Source: Streptomyces sp. AC558_RSS880 (GTDB lineage Bacteria; Actinomycetota; Actinomycetes; Streptomycetales; Streptomycetaceae). Taken from it: 64,000 nucleotides of DNA. A program made the translations under genes and the position numbers. The stretch lies in the NCBI RefSeq assembly GCF_019049255.1, contig NZ_JAGMUJ010000130.1:1-64000 (forward strand). Direction: 5' to 3'. Positions within the stretch are counted from its first letter, which is position 1. The number at the start of each line of letters is the position of its first letter. Below the pieces are notes generated by a model. That model was not told the origin of the DNA and searched no databases. It was given only the letters and a program-made list of their open reading frames with translations. Of this stretch, positions 17,651 to 26,814 are shown piece after piece.

Positions 17651-18253
17651 GTGACGCATGCGCACGAGAAAGAGGTCCTGGCCCGGATCGCCGAGGGGCT
17701 CGTCTACACCGAGTCGGAAGCGGCCTTCCAGGCTCCCCTGCGCCGCACCGAGGAGATCTTCGAGTACAACCACACCCCGCCGAGTGAGACGGAGAAGCGC
17801 CGGTCGCTACTCGCCGCGATCTTCGGGTCGGTCGGTGAACGCACGGTGCTGCTGCCGCCGTTCCACGCCGGGTTCGGCAGCAACGTCCACATCGGCGACG
17901 ACTTCTTCGGGAACGTGAACCTCACCTTCGTCGACGATGTCGACATCCGCATAGGTGACGGTGTGATGATCGCGCCCAGCGTGACACTGACCACGACGGG
18001 ACACCCGGTGCATCCCGCACGGCGTACCGACTTCGGGCGGTTCTCGGAGCCGATCGTGATCGAGGACAAGGTGTGGATCGGCAGCAACGCGGTGGTCCTG
18101 CCCGGCGTCCGCATCGGATACGGGTCGGTCATCGGCGCCGGCAGCGTCGTCAGCCGCAGCATTCCCCCGATGACCGTCGCGCTCGGCGCCCCTTGCCGCG
18201 TGGTCCGCGCCATCACCGACGAGGACTTCGCCACACGTACCGCCGACCGGTGA
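17651..18253 (+). CDS. Sugar O-acetyltransferase (maltose/galactoside type)
   Basis: A 200-residue acetyl-CoA-dependent O-acetyltransferase. The N-terminal region matches the Mac domain. The C-terminal part is a left-handed beta-helix of hexapeptide repeats with the family signature: GSNVHIGDDFFGNVNLTFVD, then APSVTLTTTGHPVH with the catalytic His, and IEDKVWIGSNAVVLPGV...GAGSVV. Members acetylate maltose, glucose or galactosides, possibly to detoxify or export excess sugar, which fits the carbohydrate genes beside it. The start is the GTG at 17651; upstream readings have no domain content. It is divergent from the GH5 gene. Confidence 0.87.
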   Translation: MTHAHEKEVLARIAEGLVYTESEAAFQAPLRRTEEIFEYNHTPPSETEKRRSLLAAIFGSVGERTVLLPPFHAGFGSNVHIGDDFFGNVNLTFVDDVDIRIGDGVMIAPSVTLTTTGHPVHPARRTDFGRFSEPIVIEDKVWIGSNAVVLPGVRIGYGSVIGAGSVVSRSIPPMTVALGAPCRVVRAITDEDFATRTADR

Positions 18254-18393
18254 GTGGCGTCGTCCTGCCGCGAGCCGGGGCCTCGAGCGTCGCAGTCGGG
18301 CCGCCGCCCCACCGGTCCTCCACCGGCGCCCGTCCGCCCGGGCGAGGCGCGCCGCGCCTGAGCCGGTCGGTCCTCCGAAGCTCTCCCGCGGGC

Positions 18394-20097
18394 TCAGCCT
18401 TTGGGGACTCGCAGGGCCAGGAGGGCGACGTCGTCGTCGTTGTCGGCGGGTCGGACACGGTGGAGCAGCTGGTCGGTGAACGGGGTGAGGGAGCGGTGGG
18501 CGAGGGCGGCGGCGTGCCGGCGCAGCCGGTTCAGACCCGTGTCGAGGCTCTGGCCGGGCGCTTCGATGAGGCCGTCCGTGTACAGCACCAGGGTGGATCC
18601 CGGCGGGAGCAGCACTGTGGCGTCGGGGCGCCGGAGGCCCGCCTGGGTGCCCAGGAGGATGCCGTGGCCGTCGGTGAGGTAGCTCGTCAGGCCGTCCCGG
18701 CTGATCAGCAGCGGCGGAGGGTGGCCCGCGTTGGTCCAGGACAGCTGCCAGTGGCCGTCGTGGGCCGCTTCGATCCGGCCGAAGATCATGGTGGCCATGG
18801 CGACGTCGGTGATGTGCTGGATCGCCTCGTCGAGCCGTTCGACGATGCGGCTGGGGGGTTCGTGCTGGGACCAGGCGTAGGCGCGGAGCATGTTGCGGAC
18901 CTGTGCCATGCCGGCCGCCGCCTCCAGGTCGTGGCCGACGACGTCACCGATGGCCAGGGCGGTGGACGCGTCGGACAAGGGGAAGGCGTCGTACCAGTCG
19001 CCGCCGACATGTGAGGCGTCGGGCGCGGGCAGGTAGCGGACGGTCATCTCCAGGCCCGAGACGCCCGGCATCTGGGGCAGCAGGTGGTTCTGCATGGTCT
19101 CGGCCACCTTGCGCTGGCGCTGGTAGAGGCGGGCGTTGTCCAGGGCGAGGCCGGCCCGGCGCGCGATGTCCTCGATCAGCGGCAGGTCCGTGGGGGCGAA
19201 GGCCGCCGGAGTCTCGGTACGGCCCAGGGTCAGCGCGCCCAGGACCGCGCGCGTGCTGCGGATGGGTGCGATGGCCGCGGAGTGCATCCCCGTGGCCTGG
19301 AACAGGCGGCCCTGCTCGACCGCGATGCCGGAATCCGGTGTCCCCTGGTAGGTCCGCGGACCGGCCAGGGTGGAGGAGACGCCGCGCAGGGCTCTGGACA
19401 GGGGCATCGGGGATTCCTCGGGAATCGGCGGCATCGGTCCCTGCAGGTCCTCGCGCTGCACCAGCGTGTCGCCCTCGGCGTGGACCACGACGGTACGCCA
19501 CACCTCGTCGCGTTCGGTGATCAGGTCGACGACCGCCCAGTCCGCCAGCCGGGGCACGACCAGGGCCACCAGCCGCTGCAGCGCCTCGTCGACGTCGAGG
19601 GTGGAGGTCAGCTGCGTGGTGGTCTCGGCCAGCAGGGCCAGCCGTTGCAGTTCCGGCAGCGACCGGCCCGTCGGCTCCGGTCGCGGGCCGGTGTCCCGTG
19701 GGCGTTCGGGGATGTGGAAGACGACGAGTGTGGTGACTCGGTGGTCGCCGATGCCGTACGGGGTGATCAGCCAGGAGATCGGCAGCACCGAACCGTCGGC
19801 GTGTACGAAGTAGTCCTCATCGGCCTGGGCGGGATATCCGGCGTGGAACGCCTGTCGCATCGCGCATTGGGTCCTCGGCAGTTGCTGCCCCTGCGGACCG
19901 CGGTGCAGCAGGTCGTGCGCGTCCTGGCCGAGGAGCTCTGCGGCGGGCCGGCCCAGCAGTTCCTCGGCGCGGGCGTTGACGGCGATGATGCAGCCCTGCT
20001 CGTCGACGACGTAGGCGCCCGCGCCGATGGCTTCCAGCGCGGCGGAAGCGGTCGGCACGGACAGCCCGTGGACCTCCGTGTGCTCCGGTCCTGTCAT
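18394..20097 (-). CDS. PAS-GAF-SpoIIE serine phosphatase
   Basis: A 567-residue signalling protein. Residues 17-130 form a PAS domain (AIGAGAYVVDEQGCIIAVNARAEELLG), 165-310 a GAF domain (LTSTLDVDEALQRLVALVVPRLADW), and 345-563 a PP2C/SpoIIE phosphatase with metal-binding Asp motifs GGDWYDAF, IGDVVGHDLEAA and LVLYTDGLIEA. In Streptomyces these proteins typically dephosphorylate anti-anti-sigma factors and so tune alternative sigma factors in response to redox, light or small ligands. No anti-sigma or anti-anti-sigma gene lies nearby, so it is an orphan. The ATG at 20097 has a strong AAGGAGG site. Confidence 0.88.
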   Translation of the reverse strand: MTGPEHTEVHGLSVPTASAALEAIGAGAYVVDEQGCIIAVNARAEELLGRPAAELLGQDAHDLLHRGPQGQQLPRTQCAMRQAFHAGYPAQADEDYFVHADGSVLPISWLITPYGIGDHRVTTLVVFHIPERPRDTGPRPEPTGRSLPELQRLALLAETTTQLTSTLDVDEALQRLVALVVPRLADWAVVDLITERDEVWRTVVVHAEGDTLVQREDLQGPMPPIPEESPMPLSRALRGVSSTLAGPRTYQGTPDSGIAVEQGRLFQATGMHSAAIAPIRSTRAVLGALTLGRTETPAAFAPTDLPLIEDIARRAGLALDNARLYQRQRKVAETMQNHLLPQMPGVSGLEMTVRYLPAPDASHVGGDWYDAFPLSDASTALAIGDVVGHDLEAAAGMAQVRNMLRAYAWSQHEPPSRIVERLDEAIQHITDVAMATMIFGRIEAAHDGHWQLSWTNAGHPPPLLISRDGLTSYLTDGHGILLGTQAGLRRPDATVLLPPGSTLVLYTDGLIEAPGQSLDTGLNRLRRHAAALAHRSLTPFTDQLLHRVRPADNDDDVALLALRVPKG

Positions 20098-20156
20098 CGT
20101 GACCTCCTTGCCGGCCGGGTCGGTGCCCCGCCCGCCGCCCGTGTGCCCGGCCGCAT

Positions 20157-20420
20157 GTGCCTTCGCCCGCTTTCCTGCCTTCCCCGTATGCCCATGCGGG
20201 TGAAGATCCCACGTCGTCCGACGGCTCCGATGAAGTTCGCTCCGCTGAAGCCGGGCAGGAGCACCGCATCGAGGTGGACGACCTGTCGTCGGCCGTCGAG
20301 CACGCCCTCGCCTCGGGGGCGGCCTTGGCCGACTTCCAGCCCCAGGCCGAGGTGCGCGCCCTGTGCGACCCGGCGGGCCACCCGTTCCGCCTCTTCGTGC
20401 GCTCCGGCCCGGGCGGCTGA
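20157..20420 (+). pseudogene. VOC/glyoxalase-like C-terminal remnant
   Basis: The last 55 or so codons read as the second half of a VOC (glyoxalase/bleomycin-resistance) domain: RIEVDDLSSAVEHALASGA, LADFQP, and LCDPAGHPFRLF before the stop. The first half of the domain, needed for the metal site and dimer, is missing, and the codons before residue 30 look like unrelated sequence. A GTG at 20157 could start translation, but a folded VOC protein is not expected. I read it as a truncated gene left between the phosphatase and the DUF2087 regulator. Confidence 0.6.
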
Positions 20421-20533
20421 CGGGCCGGGCCGGCGCTGCGCACACGGAAAACCACGGGCGCGTCGCCGGGCCGCGGGGGTAGCGTCCCGGAACAGTGTCC
20501 GGGAGGCCGCTCCCGGAGGAACGGAGACGGGGC

Positions 20534-21091
20534 ATGACGGGCGAGGACGTGGCCGGGCTGTTCGCCGACGAGACCCGGGTGCGGGTCTTCGCCGCTGTGG
20601 CGCTGGGCGCGACGAGCGCCGCCGAGGTCGTCGAACGGACCGGGCTGCCGGCCAGGGAGGCCCTCCTCGCGCTGCGCCGGCTCGAGGAACGGGAGGCCGT
20701 CGCAGCGCACACCGACGGACTCGTGGTGTCCTACGACTCGTTCCGCCGCCTGGCGCGCGAGGCGGCCGGGCGCCGGCCCGCGCAGGACCACGGCACCGGG
20801 GACGAGCGGGTCGAGACGCTGCTCCGCACGTTCGTACGGGACGGACGGCTGGTGAAGCTTCCCGCGCGGTGGAACCGGAAGAAGCTCGTACTGCGCCACA
20901 TCGCCGAGCGCACGTTCGAGCCGGGCCGGGAGTACGCGGAGAGCGAGGTCGACGAGAGGCTCCGCGTCTGGTGCGAAGGGGGCCGACCCGACCACGTGAC
21001 CCTGCGTCGCTACCTCGTCGACCTGCGCCATCTGCACCGGAGCGACGGCGTCTACCGCCGTCCGGTCGAGGACACGGCCCGGATCGGCTGA
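20534..21091 (+). CDS. HTH regulator with DUF2087 domain
   Basis: A 185-residue probable transcription regulator. Residues 1-80 form a winged helix of ArsR type (LFADETRVRVFAAVALGATSAAEVVERTGL...EALLALRRLEEREAV). Residues 95-175 match DUF2087 (VRDGRLVKLPARWNRKKLVLRHIAERTFEPGREYAESEVD...HVTLRRYLVDLRHLHRSDGVYRR), a basic domain common at the C-terminus of such proteins. The target and ligand are unknown. The ATG at 20534 has GGAGACGGGG upstream and begins the HTH directly; an in-frame GTG at 20495 is less likely. The stop is 102 bp from the convergent M23 peptidase stop. Confidence 0.8.
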   Translation: MTGEDVAGLFADETRVRVFAAVALGATSAAEVVERTGLPAREALLALRRLEEREAVAAHTDGLVVSYDSFRRLAREAAGRRPAQDHGTGDERVETLLRTFVRDGRLVKLPARWNRKKLVLRHIAERTFEPGREYAESEVDERLRVWCEGGRPDHVTLRRYLVDLRHLHRSDGVYRRPVEDTARIG

Positions 21092-21193
21092 GGTACGCCG
21101 GTGACACCGGTGCCACCCGTCGACGCCCTCCCCTCCGCTCGCTCTCGGGCGAGGAGCCGCGAGAACCGCTGACGGGCCGGCGGGCTCTCCCGG

Positions 21194-21841
21194 TTACCAG
21201 ACGGGGGGCACGTCGGAGCCGAAGCCGCCGCCGGCCGGGCGCTTCTCGAAGTGGAGATGAGGGCCGGTGGCGTTCCCGGTGGAGCCGACTTCTCCGATTT
21301 TCTGACCGGCCTTGACCGGGCCCCCTGTCACCGTTTTCTCGGAGAGGTGGCAGTAGTAGAAGTCGAACGTGCCGACGCGCAACACGAGGAAGTCACCGAA
21401 ACCGCGGTCTTCGTGTCCACTGCGGACGATGGAACCGTTGCGCACCGCCACACAGGGCTTCCCCTTCGGAGCGGCGTAGTCCGCGCCGGTGTGACGGCCC
21501 AGGATCCAGTGGGGCCCCTTCTTCCCGTGGGGGGTCGTGACGCCGTGCCCCGGTACGGGAGACGCGGCGCGGGCACCACCGGGCGTCGGGGCCGGCGGAA
21601 CACGGAGCCGGTCCCAGCTCGTCCTGCCCGGGATGCCGTTGGCATCGGCTCCCTCGAACCCGATCTTGTGCTGCCAGGCGGCGTACGACTGCTGGTCGAC
21701 GTCGGTCCACTCGGGGCCCGGACCTGTCCGGTACTTCCCGCAGCCTTCCGCCACCAGGCGTTTGCCCATCAAGGCGATCACAGGGCTGCGTTGTCCCTTG
21801 TGGAAGAATCCCGCTCCTGGGAACGGCGCCGTCGCGGGCAT
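21194..21841 (-). CDS. M23 metallopeptidase with actinobacterial peptidoglycan-binding module, no signal peptide
   Basis: A 215-residue peptidoglycan endopeptidase. Residues 7-82 form a binding module (PFPGAGFF...SPVIALMGKRLVAEGC...YAAWQHKIGF...GIPGRTSWDRL) shared with the amidase at 22176. Residues 112-210 are the LytM/M23 domain with zinc ligands His117 and Asp121 in GRHTGADYAAP and the HLHFE motif at 195-199. These enzymes cut peptide cross-links in the cell wall. There is no N-terminal hydrophobic segment, unlike most Streptomyces M23 enzymes, so release would need lysis or a phage- or injection-type route. The ATG at 21841 has GGAAAGGAG upstream. Confidence 0.8.
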   Translation of the reverse strand: MPATAPFPGAGFFHKGQRSPVIALMGKRLVAEGCGKYRTGPGPEWTDVDQQSYAAWQHKIGFEGADANGIPGRTSWDRLRVPPAPTPGGARAASPVPGHGVTTPHGKKGPHWILGRHTGADYAAPKGKPCVAVRNGSIVRSGHEDRGFGDFLVLRVGTFDFYYCHLSEKTVTGGPVKAGQKIGEVGSTGNATGPHLHFEKRPAGGGFGSDVPPVW

Positions 21842-22175
21842 GGCCCTCTCCTTTCCACAGGGCTCGGCAAGGCGCCGGATGACGGTGCGGGTTCGTCCGC
21901 CGCATGCGCGAGATGTCACCGTACCGGCGCCGGAAGCGGCCGATCGGCGTGGAAGCCGGCAAGGAGTGACCTGCCAGCAGGCGCGGCGGCGCCCCTGCCG
22001 GGGAGCCACGGTCCTCCCGGGCCGTGCGCCGCCGGCTGTCACAGTCGCTCCTCTTCCACCATGCGCCCGATGGAAGTGGCGCGCAAACCCTGGAAGTACG
22101 CTGACGTACGGGTCTTCTGACGATCCGTCCGCCGGTTCCGGCCCCGGGCCCTTCCGGCGCGGCGCTCGCACCACC
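21842..22175. other. Spacer between the two cell-wall hydrolase genes
   Basis: These 334 bases hold the promoter and ribosome site of the M23 gene at the left end. The right part has several short frames but none with recognisable protein or good codon bias. Confidence 0.4.
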
Positions 22176-23045
22176 TCAGACGTCGGGGACGGCCAGCCTG
22201 TCCCAGCTGAACCGGCCGGGAACGCCGTCGGCGGAGCTGCCCTCGAGACCCAGTTTCTGCTGCCAGGCGGTGTAGGACCTCACGTCGCCCGGTCCCCACA
22301 CGTCGGTGTCGGTGCCGGACGTGTAGCGGTTGCAGTCTTCGGCGACGAGTCGGTCGTGCATTGCCGCGATGACGGGCGAGGTGCGTCCCGCCCGGAAGAA
22401 CGCCGCCCCGGGAAACGGCTCGAACCGGGACTCCTCAGGGGGCGGTCCGGGCGGTCGTGACCCGAACGCCGGCCAGGAACCGGGGTCGACGTGGTCGTTC
22501 TCCGGGACATGGGCATGGGCGTACCACCCGCCCCGCGACCTCCACTTGTCGGCCGGGCACGTACGGCGGGACAGGGAGGTCGGAGGGCCCATGGGCCAGA
22601 CGTCCGGTACGCCCCAGGAACTGATCCACGCGTGAAGATCGTCCCAGCCCCTGCAAGGGGTGTCGACCAGCCTTGCGAACACCTTGCCGTCGACGCGGCA
22701 GTGGGGGAAGAACAAGGCCTCGATCTGGAGGACGACCTTGCCGGCCCGGTTGGTACGGGTACCACCGGCCGTGTCGGCCAGGGCTTTGCTTCGGGAGGTG
22801 GCGGGGAAGAACTGGGCGAACGCTCCTGTGAAGGGGTCCCAGAGGATGTGCGGAGCCCGGTCTCTGCCGCCGCCGGTGAAGAAGCCCTTGAGGTTGCCGA
22901 AAGGGACCAGATCCAGAGGAGCCCCGGCAGTGGCCTCCCTGTCCGCCGTGATGTGCGCGATCGCCCGTGCCGGGAACTCGGGGTCACAGGGCGCGTGGTC
23001 CCCGACGTCCTCCTTGAGGGCTCGGGGCATCCATGGATGGGGCAT
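22176..23045 (-). CDS. Endolysin-like N-acetylmuramoyl-L-alanine amidase, no signal peptide
   Basis: A 289-residue probable cell-wall amidase. Residues 1-190 resemble actinophage-type amidase modules: early HITADREAT, GNLKGFF, VVLQIEALFFPHCRVDGKVF, and the zinc-site-like HAHVPENDHVDPG at 177-189. Residues 209-287 are a peptidoglycan-binding module nearly parallel to that of the M23 gene (PFPGAAFF...SPVIAAMHDRLVAEDC...YTAWQQKLGL...GVPGRFSWDRL). It would cleave the bond between muramic acid and L-alanine. No signal peptide is seen. It lies upstream of the M23 gene on the same strand, so the two could act together. Domain identity rests on motif reading. Confidence 0.65.
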   Translation of the reverse strand: MPHPWMPRALKEDVGDHAPCDPEFPARAIAHITADREATAGAPLDLVPFGNLKGFFTGGGRDRAPHILWDPFTGAFAQFFPATSRSKALADTAGGTRTNRAGKVVLQIEALFFPHCRVDGKVFARLVDTPCRGWDDLHAWISSWGVPDVWPMGPPTSLSRRTCPADKWRSRGGWYAHAHVPENDHVDPGSWPAFGSRPPGPPPEESRFEPFPGAAFFRAGRTSPVIAAMHDRLVAEDCNRYTSGTDTDVWGPGDVRSYTAWQQKLGLEGSSADGVPGRFSWDRLAVPDV

Positions 23046-23553
23046 GACGAGGTCCTTCCCTCTTCGCACCGCCCGGGCCTGTGGGGTGCGGCAGGGGCGA
23101 GACGGGGAAGCGGGCGCCGCGGCGGACAAGAGGCCCTGCGGCAGGCCCTCCCCCCACTTCCTACGATGCGTCTGCCGGGGATCCGCGGCAAACGGGGCAG
23201 GACGATCGGCGGCAGCGTCCCAGACTCGGTGTTCCCGGTGCGGGATGCGCCGGACAGGTGAGGCGCAACGACCGGACCGTACGTCTCCTCCAGGCTCAGC
23301 CGGGCCAGGTTCCGCCGCCGATGGTGAACTCGGCGAAGGCCGCGGCTGCCGGGCGGCTCCACGACGGCCCTTGGACGGGCCCATGGACGGATTCGCATGA
23401 CCCCGGGCTCGAACCCGGGTCGGCGTGGCGCACCCGGAGCCACCCCGTTCGGAAGGAAGCCGGAGAGATCTCCGTATCACTCGGACGGGCGGAAAGCACG
23501 ACGTCCTGGCGACGTGACAGGCGCCCCGCCAGGTCGCATAGGACAGTAAGACC
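23046..23553. other. Intergenic region with hairpin, no gene seen
   Basis: This 508-bp stretch separates divergent genes. It holds a hairpin, CCCGGG (23402-23407) and CCCGGG (23414-23419) around CTCGAA, that resembles a tRNA T-arm. No cloverleaf can be built around it. No coding frame is convincing. Confidence 0.45.
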
Positions 23554-24585
23554 ATGAACCGTCACCGACGCCCGCCCCGGCGTGCCCCGTGGATCGCAGG
23601 CGGCGCCGCTGTGCTCGTCCTCGGTGGCATCGGCGTGTGGGCGTTGGTGGCGCAGGACGGCGGCACGCCCGGTCCCACGCCCTCGGCCTCGGACGACCTG
23701 TCCCTTCCGACGCTGGACCCGTTGCCGTCCTGGACGTTCGCGACAGAGCCGTCGAGCACGGCACGGCGGACGCCGACGCCCACGCTGTCGCCCGGGCCGA
23801 CGACGTCCCCGCCCCGTCAGCCGACCTCGCCGGGCCGGCGGCCGACGACCCGACCGACCCGACCGACCCCGCCGGCGCAGAGACCGACCAGCGAACCGCT
23901 CCCGCCGGCACGGCGGACGGCAACCGAGCCGGCACCGCCGGAACAGCGGCCCACGACCCGGCCGGCGCCGCCCAGCCGCCAACCGGTGCCCCGCCGGACC
24001 TCGACCGGCGCTTCGACCATGCGCACTCCGAAGACGGGACCGGCAACACCACCGCCACCGACGCGGTCCGCGACACCCCGGCTCTCACCGGACTCCCCGG
24101 CACCCACGCCCTCGGCACGGTCCGCCATGCCCGAACCACCGCCGAAGCCCGCCACACCCGAACCACCACAGCGATCCGCCACACCCGAACCACCACCCAA
24201 GCCCGCCACACCCAAACCACCACAGCGATCCACCACACCCGAACCACCACCCAAGCCCGCAACGCCGAAGCCCTCGTCATCATCCGCCCGCCCGGCGCCG
24301 ACACGGACACCGACGACGCGGCCGGCGCCCTCGAAGCACGTACCGACGCCGTCCGCCAGGACGCACAGGCCGACACCGGCGACCGGTGGTGACGAACGGG
24401 CGACCACCACGTGGTACACCTCCCCGGCCGCGACGGCCGCCGCCCACCGCATGGCGATCGCCGACGCGGTCGGCGACCCCGTCTGCTCGATGGCGTCCGT
24501 GGGCCAGCCGGACCCCGGCCTGGTTCCGCGGAACAGTCGTATCGGCATCGGGCACCACGGCGCGTACTGGTGCCTGATCTGGTGA
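23554..24585 (+). CDS. Membrane-anchored proline-rich repeat protein
   Basis: A 343-residue protein of unknown family. Residues 1-12 are basic (RHRRPPRRAP) and 13-33 form one transmembrane helix, so the rest should lie outside the cell. Residues 40-285 are a low-complexity Pro/Thr/Arg/Ser stalk with three 18-residue repeats (PEPPPKPATP.PPQRS.T) at about 193-240. The last 55 residues are different: WYTSPAATAAAHRMAIADAVGDPVC...HHGAYWCLIW, a small domain with two cysteines. The stalk is open in several frames; this one was chosen because only it has the anchor helix and the structured end. It may be a wall-spanning display protein. Confidence 0.6.
   Translation: MNRHRRPPRRAPWIAGGAAVLVLGGIGVWALVAQDGGTPGPTPSASDDLSLPTLDPLPSWTFATEPSSTARRTPTPTLSPGPTTSPPRQPTSPGRRPTTRPTRPTPPAQRPTSEPLPPARRTATEPAPPEQRPTTRPAPPSRQPVPRRTSTGASTMRTPKTGPATPPPPTRSATPRLSPDSPAPTPSARSAMPEPPPKPATPEPPQRSATPEPPPKPATPKPPQRSTTPEPPPKPATPKPSSSSARPAPTRTPTTRPAPSKHVPTPSARTHRPTPATGGDERATTTWYTSPAATAAAHRMAIADAVGDPVCSMASVGQPDPGLVPRNSRIGIGHHGAYWCLIW
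24130..24273 (+). repeat. 54-bp tandem repeat in proline-rich gene
   Basis: Units at 24130-24183 and 24184-24237 and a partial unit at 24238-24273 encode PEPPPKPATP-type 18-mers in frame. The second and third units are almost identical, which suggests expansion by slippage. Confidence 0.85.
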
Positions 24586-24768
24586 GGCGGCACCCGGCGG
24601 CGGGCCGTCACCCGGTGAGCCGGCCGTCGTCCGGCCCGAACCTTCCCCGGGCCCCGGAACGGGCTGCCCGGCGCGCGTGGTCCGTGCCGGCATCGGGACC
24701 TGGCAGGACCGGCGACGGATCACCGCGTAGGCTGCCCTCGGCACGGACACGGCTGGGTGGGGGAACGC

Positions 24769-26808
24769 ATGACGGCTGGGACGGTCCCGAGGTGGGCGTC
24801 GACTCTCGATTCGGTGGTGGTGTACGCGCAGGGCGCGCTCTGCCGCCGCCTGGCCCGGGGCACGGTGCCGGCGGGCGGACACGTGCGGGTGGCGGGACTG
24901 CCCCGCTCGCTGGATCCGGGCTCGTTGCGGGCCCGCGTCGTCGGAGCGTCCGGGGTGCGTGTCACCGAGGCCCGGGTGGAGGTGGAGGCCGAACTCCTCG
25001 ACACCGAGCCGTCCGACGAGTTGCGGCGCGAGGAGGAACGGCTGCGCGACGACTGTGCGGCGGCACGGGGTCGCCGGGACCGGCAACGGGGACTGATCCA
25101 GGAGGTCGCGGCGCTCCGTCCGGTGCCGCCGGCCCGCAAGCGGGACGACCCGCACCGCCGTACCCCGGTCGACGCGTGGCTGGAACTCTCCGCGTTCGTC
25201 GACGAGCGCCTGACCGGGCTGCACAGCAGGCTCCGCGAGCTGGAGGAGGAGCTGCGCCGGGCCGAGCACGAGCTCGCGGTCGTCGTGGACAGGATCTCCC
25301 GTGCCTCCACCGATGTGCCCTCGGCACCGGTGGCCGGCTCGATGTGCGCGGTCCTGACGCTGGACGGCGCGGGCGGCGCGGAGGTGGAGCTGGAGGTGGA
25401 GTACGGGGTGCCCGGCGCCGTCTGGGTGCCCGCCTACCGGCTCACCCATCGTGCGGGCGAGAGCGACGGATCCCTGGTGCTGCGGGCCTCGGTCGCCCAG
25501 CGCACGGGTGAGGACTGGACCGGTGTCCGCATCGCCCTGGCCACCGCCGATCTGCGCCGTCGCACCGACCTGCCCCGGCTCCGCTCGGTCCGCATCGGAC
25601 GCAGCCAGTCCGCCCCCGCGCCTTCGGGCTGGCGTGAGCACCCGGCAGGGCTGACCGATCTTTTCGCCGGTTACGACGCGGCAGGCCCCCGCCCCGACAC
25701 GGGACCTGCGCCCGCGGTCATGGTGGGTGCCGCGCCCGGTCCCGTTCCTCCGCCGCCGCCCCTTCCGCTGCCGGAGGGCGCCTCGCCTCCGGCCTTCGGC
25801 GGTGCCATGGCGCCGGCCCCGGCCTCGGCCCGGCCGGGCGGCAGGCCGCGTACCGCCGCGCGGCCCGCCGCACCCGGCGCCGCCCCGGCTGTTCCCGCGG
25901 CCCCCGGGGCCGCGCCGCCGCCCGCCGCGTCCGCACCGCCCGTGCCCACGCCGCCCGTGCCCGTGGCCGGTCCGCCGCAGCCGGACGGCGCCGAGCTCGA
26001 CTACTCCGCGCTCGTCCTGTGCGGCCCGGACGAACAGGGCGGTCGGCGGGGCAGGCTGTTCCCCGGCTCCGGCTTCGACCCGGTGACCGCCGAGTACCGC
26101 CGCCGCGCCGAGACGGTGGGCGCGCTGCCCCTTCCCGGACACGCCGTGCGGCCCCGCGAGTCGGCGGGTTCCTTCGACCACCGGTTCGATGCCGCCGCCC
26201 CCGCCGACATCCCCTCGGACGGCACCTGGCACACCGTCACCGTCGGCGAGATCCCGGTCGGCCTGCGCACCGAGTACCTCTGTGTCCCGTCCGTGGAGCA
26301 GACCGTGTACACGACGCTGGTGCTCTCCAACGCCACCGGTCAGGCCCTGCTGGCCGGTCCGGTGGAGGTCACCGTGAACGAGGACTTCCTGCTGACCGCC
26401 GCCCTGCCCACACTCGCCCCGGGCGGTGCGTGCCGGGTGGGGCTCGGACCGGCCGAGGCCATCGGGGTCACCCGCCGGGTGAATCTGCGCGAATCGACCG
26501 CGGGGCTGCGCAACAACGTCACGGTGCTCGACCACCGCGTCCATGTGGAGCTGGCCAACCGCCTTCCGGTGCCCGTCTCCGTGGAGGTGCGCGAGCGCGT
26601 GCCCGTCACCTCCGACGCGGACGTACGGATCGAGGAACGAGCCGACTGGACGGCGCCCGGGGGCGATGCAGGCCTTGAGCGCCACGCACCGGGCACACGC
26701 CTGTGGCGGATCGAGCTGCCCGCCGGCGGCACCGCCGCCCTCGACGGCGGCTACGAAATCCGGATCCCGGCCGGCAAGGCCCTCACCGGCGGCAACCGCA
26801 GGAGCTGA
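24769..26808 (+). CDS. DUF4139 protein (MuiA-like) with Pro/Ala-rich insert
   Basis: A 679-residue protein of the DUF4140/DUF4139 ('mucoidy inhibitor A') family. The N-terminal DUF4140 part begins with the usual TLDSVVVYAQGALCRRL. A coiled coil follows (about residues 75-180, with ELRREEERLRDD and LRELEEELRRAEHEL). DUF4139 shows EVEYGVPGAVWVPAYRLTH, AQRTGEDWTGVRIALATA, the LCVPSVEQTVYTTLVLSN region and the VRERVPV motif near the end. Residues 315-415 are a long Pro/Ala insert that splits the domain. There is no signal peptide. The molecular role is unknown. The ATG at 24769 has GGGGGAA upstream. Confidence 0.8.
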   Translation: MTAGTVPRWASTLDSVVVYAQGALCRRLARGTVPAGGHVRVAGLPRSLDPGSLRARVVGASGVRVTEARVEVEAELLDTEPSDELRREEERLRDDCAAARGRRDRQRGLIQEVAALRPVPPARKRDDPHRRTPVDAWLELSAFVDERLTGLHSRLRELEEELRRAEHELAVVVDRISRASTDVPSAPVAGSMCAVLTLDGAGGAEVELEVEYGVPGAVWVPAYRLTHRAGESDGSLVLRASVAQRTGEDWTGVRIALATADLRRRTDLPRLRSVRIGRSQSAPAPSGWREHPAGLTDLFAGYDAAGPRPDTGPAPAVMVGAAPGPVPPPPPLPLPEGASPPAFGGAMAPAPASARPGGRPRTAARPAAPGAAPAVPAAPGAAPPPAASAPPVPTPPVPVAGPPQPDGAELDYSALVLCGPDEQGGRRGRLFPGSGFDPVTAEYRRRAETVGALPLPGHAVRPRESAGSFDHRFDAAAPADIPSDGTWHTVTVGEIPVGLRTEYLCVPSVEQTVYTTLVLSNATGQALLAGPVEVTVNEDFLLTAALPTLAPGGACRVGLGPAEAIGVTRRVNLRESTAGLRNNVTVLDHRVHVELANRLPVPVSVEVRERVPVTSDADVRIEERADWTAPGGDAGLERHAPGTRLWRIELPAGGTAALDGGYEIRIPAGKALTGGNRRS

Positions 26809-26814
26809 CACAGC

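Noticed and set aside
23395-23470. tRNA-like hairpin CCCGGG-CTCGAA-CCCGGG
   Set aside because: It resembles a T-arm, but the loop is six bases and neither strand offers a matching acceptor stem, D-arm or anticodon arm.
24130-24273. CRISPR-like array
   Set aside because: The repeats are contiguous 54-bp coding units without spacers.
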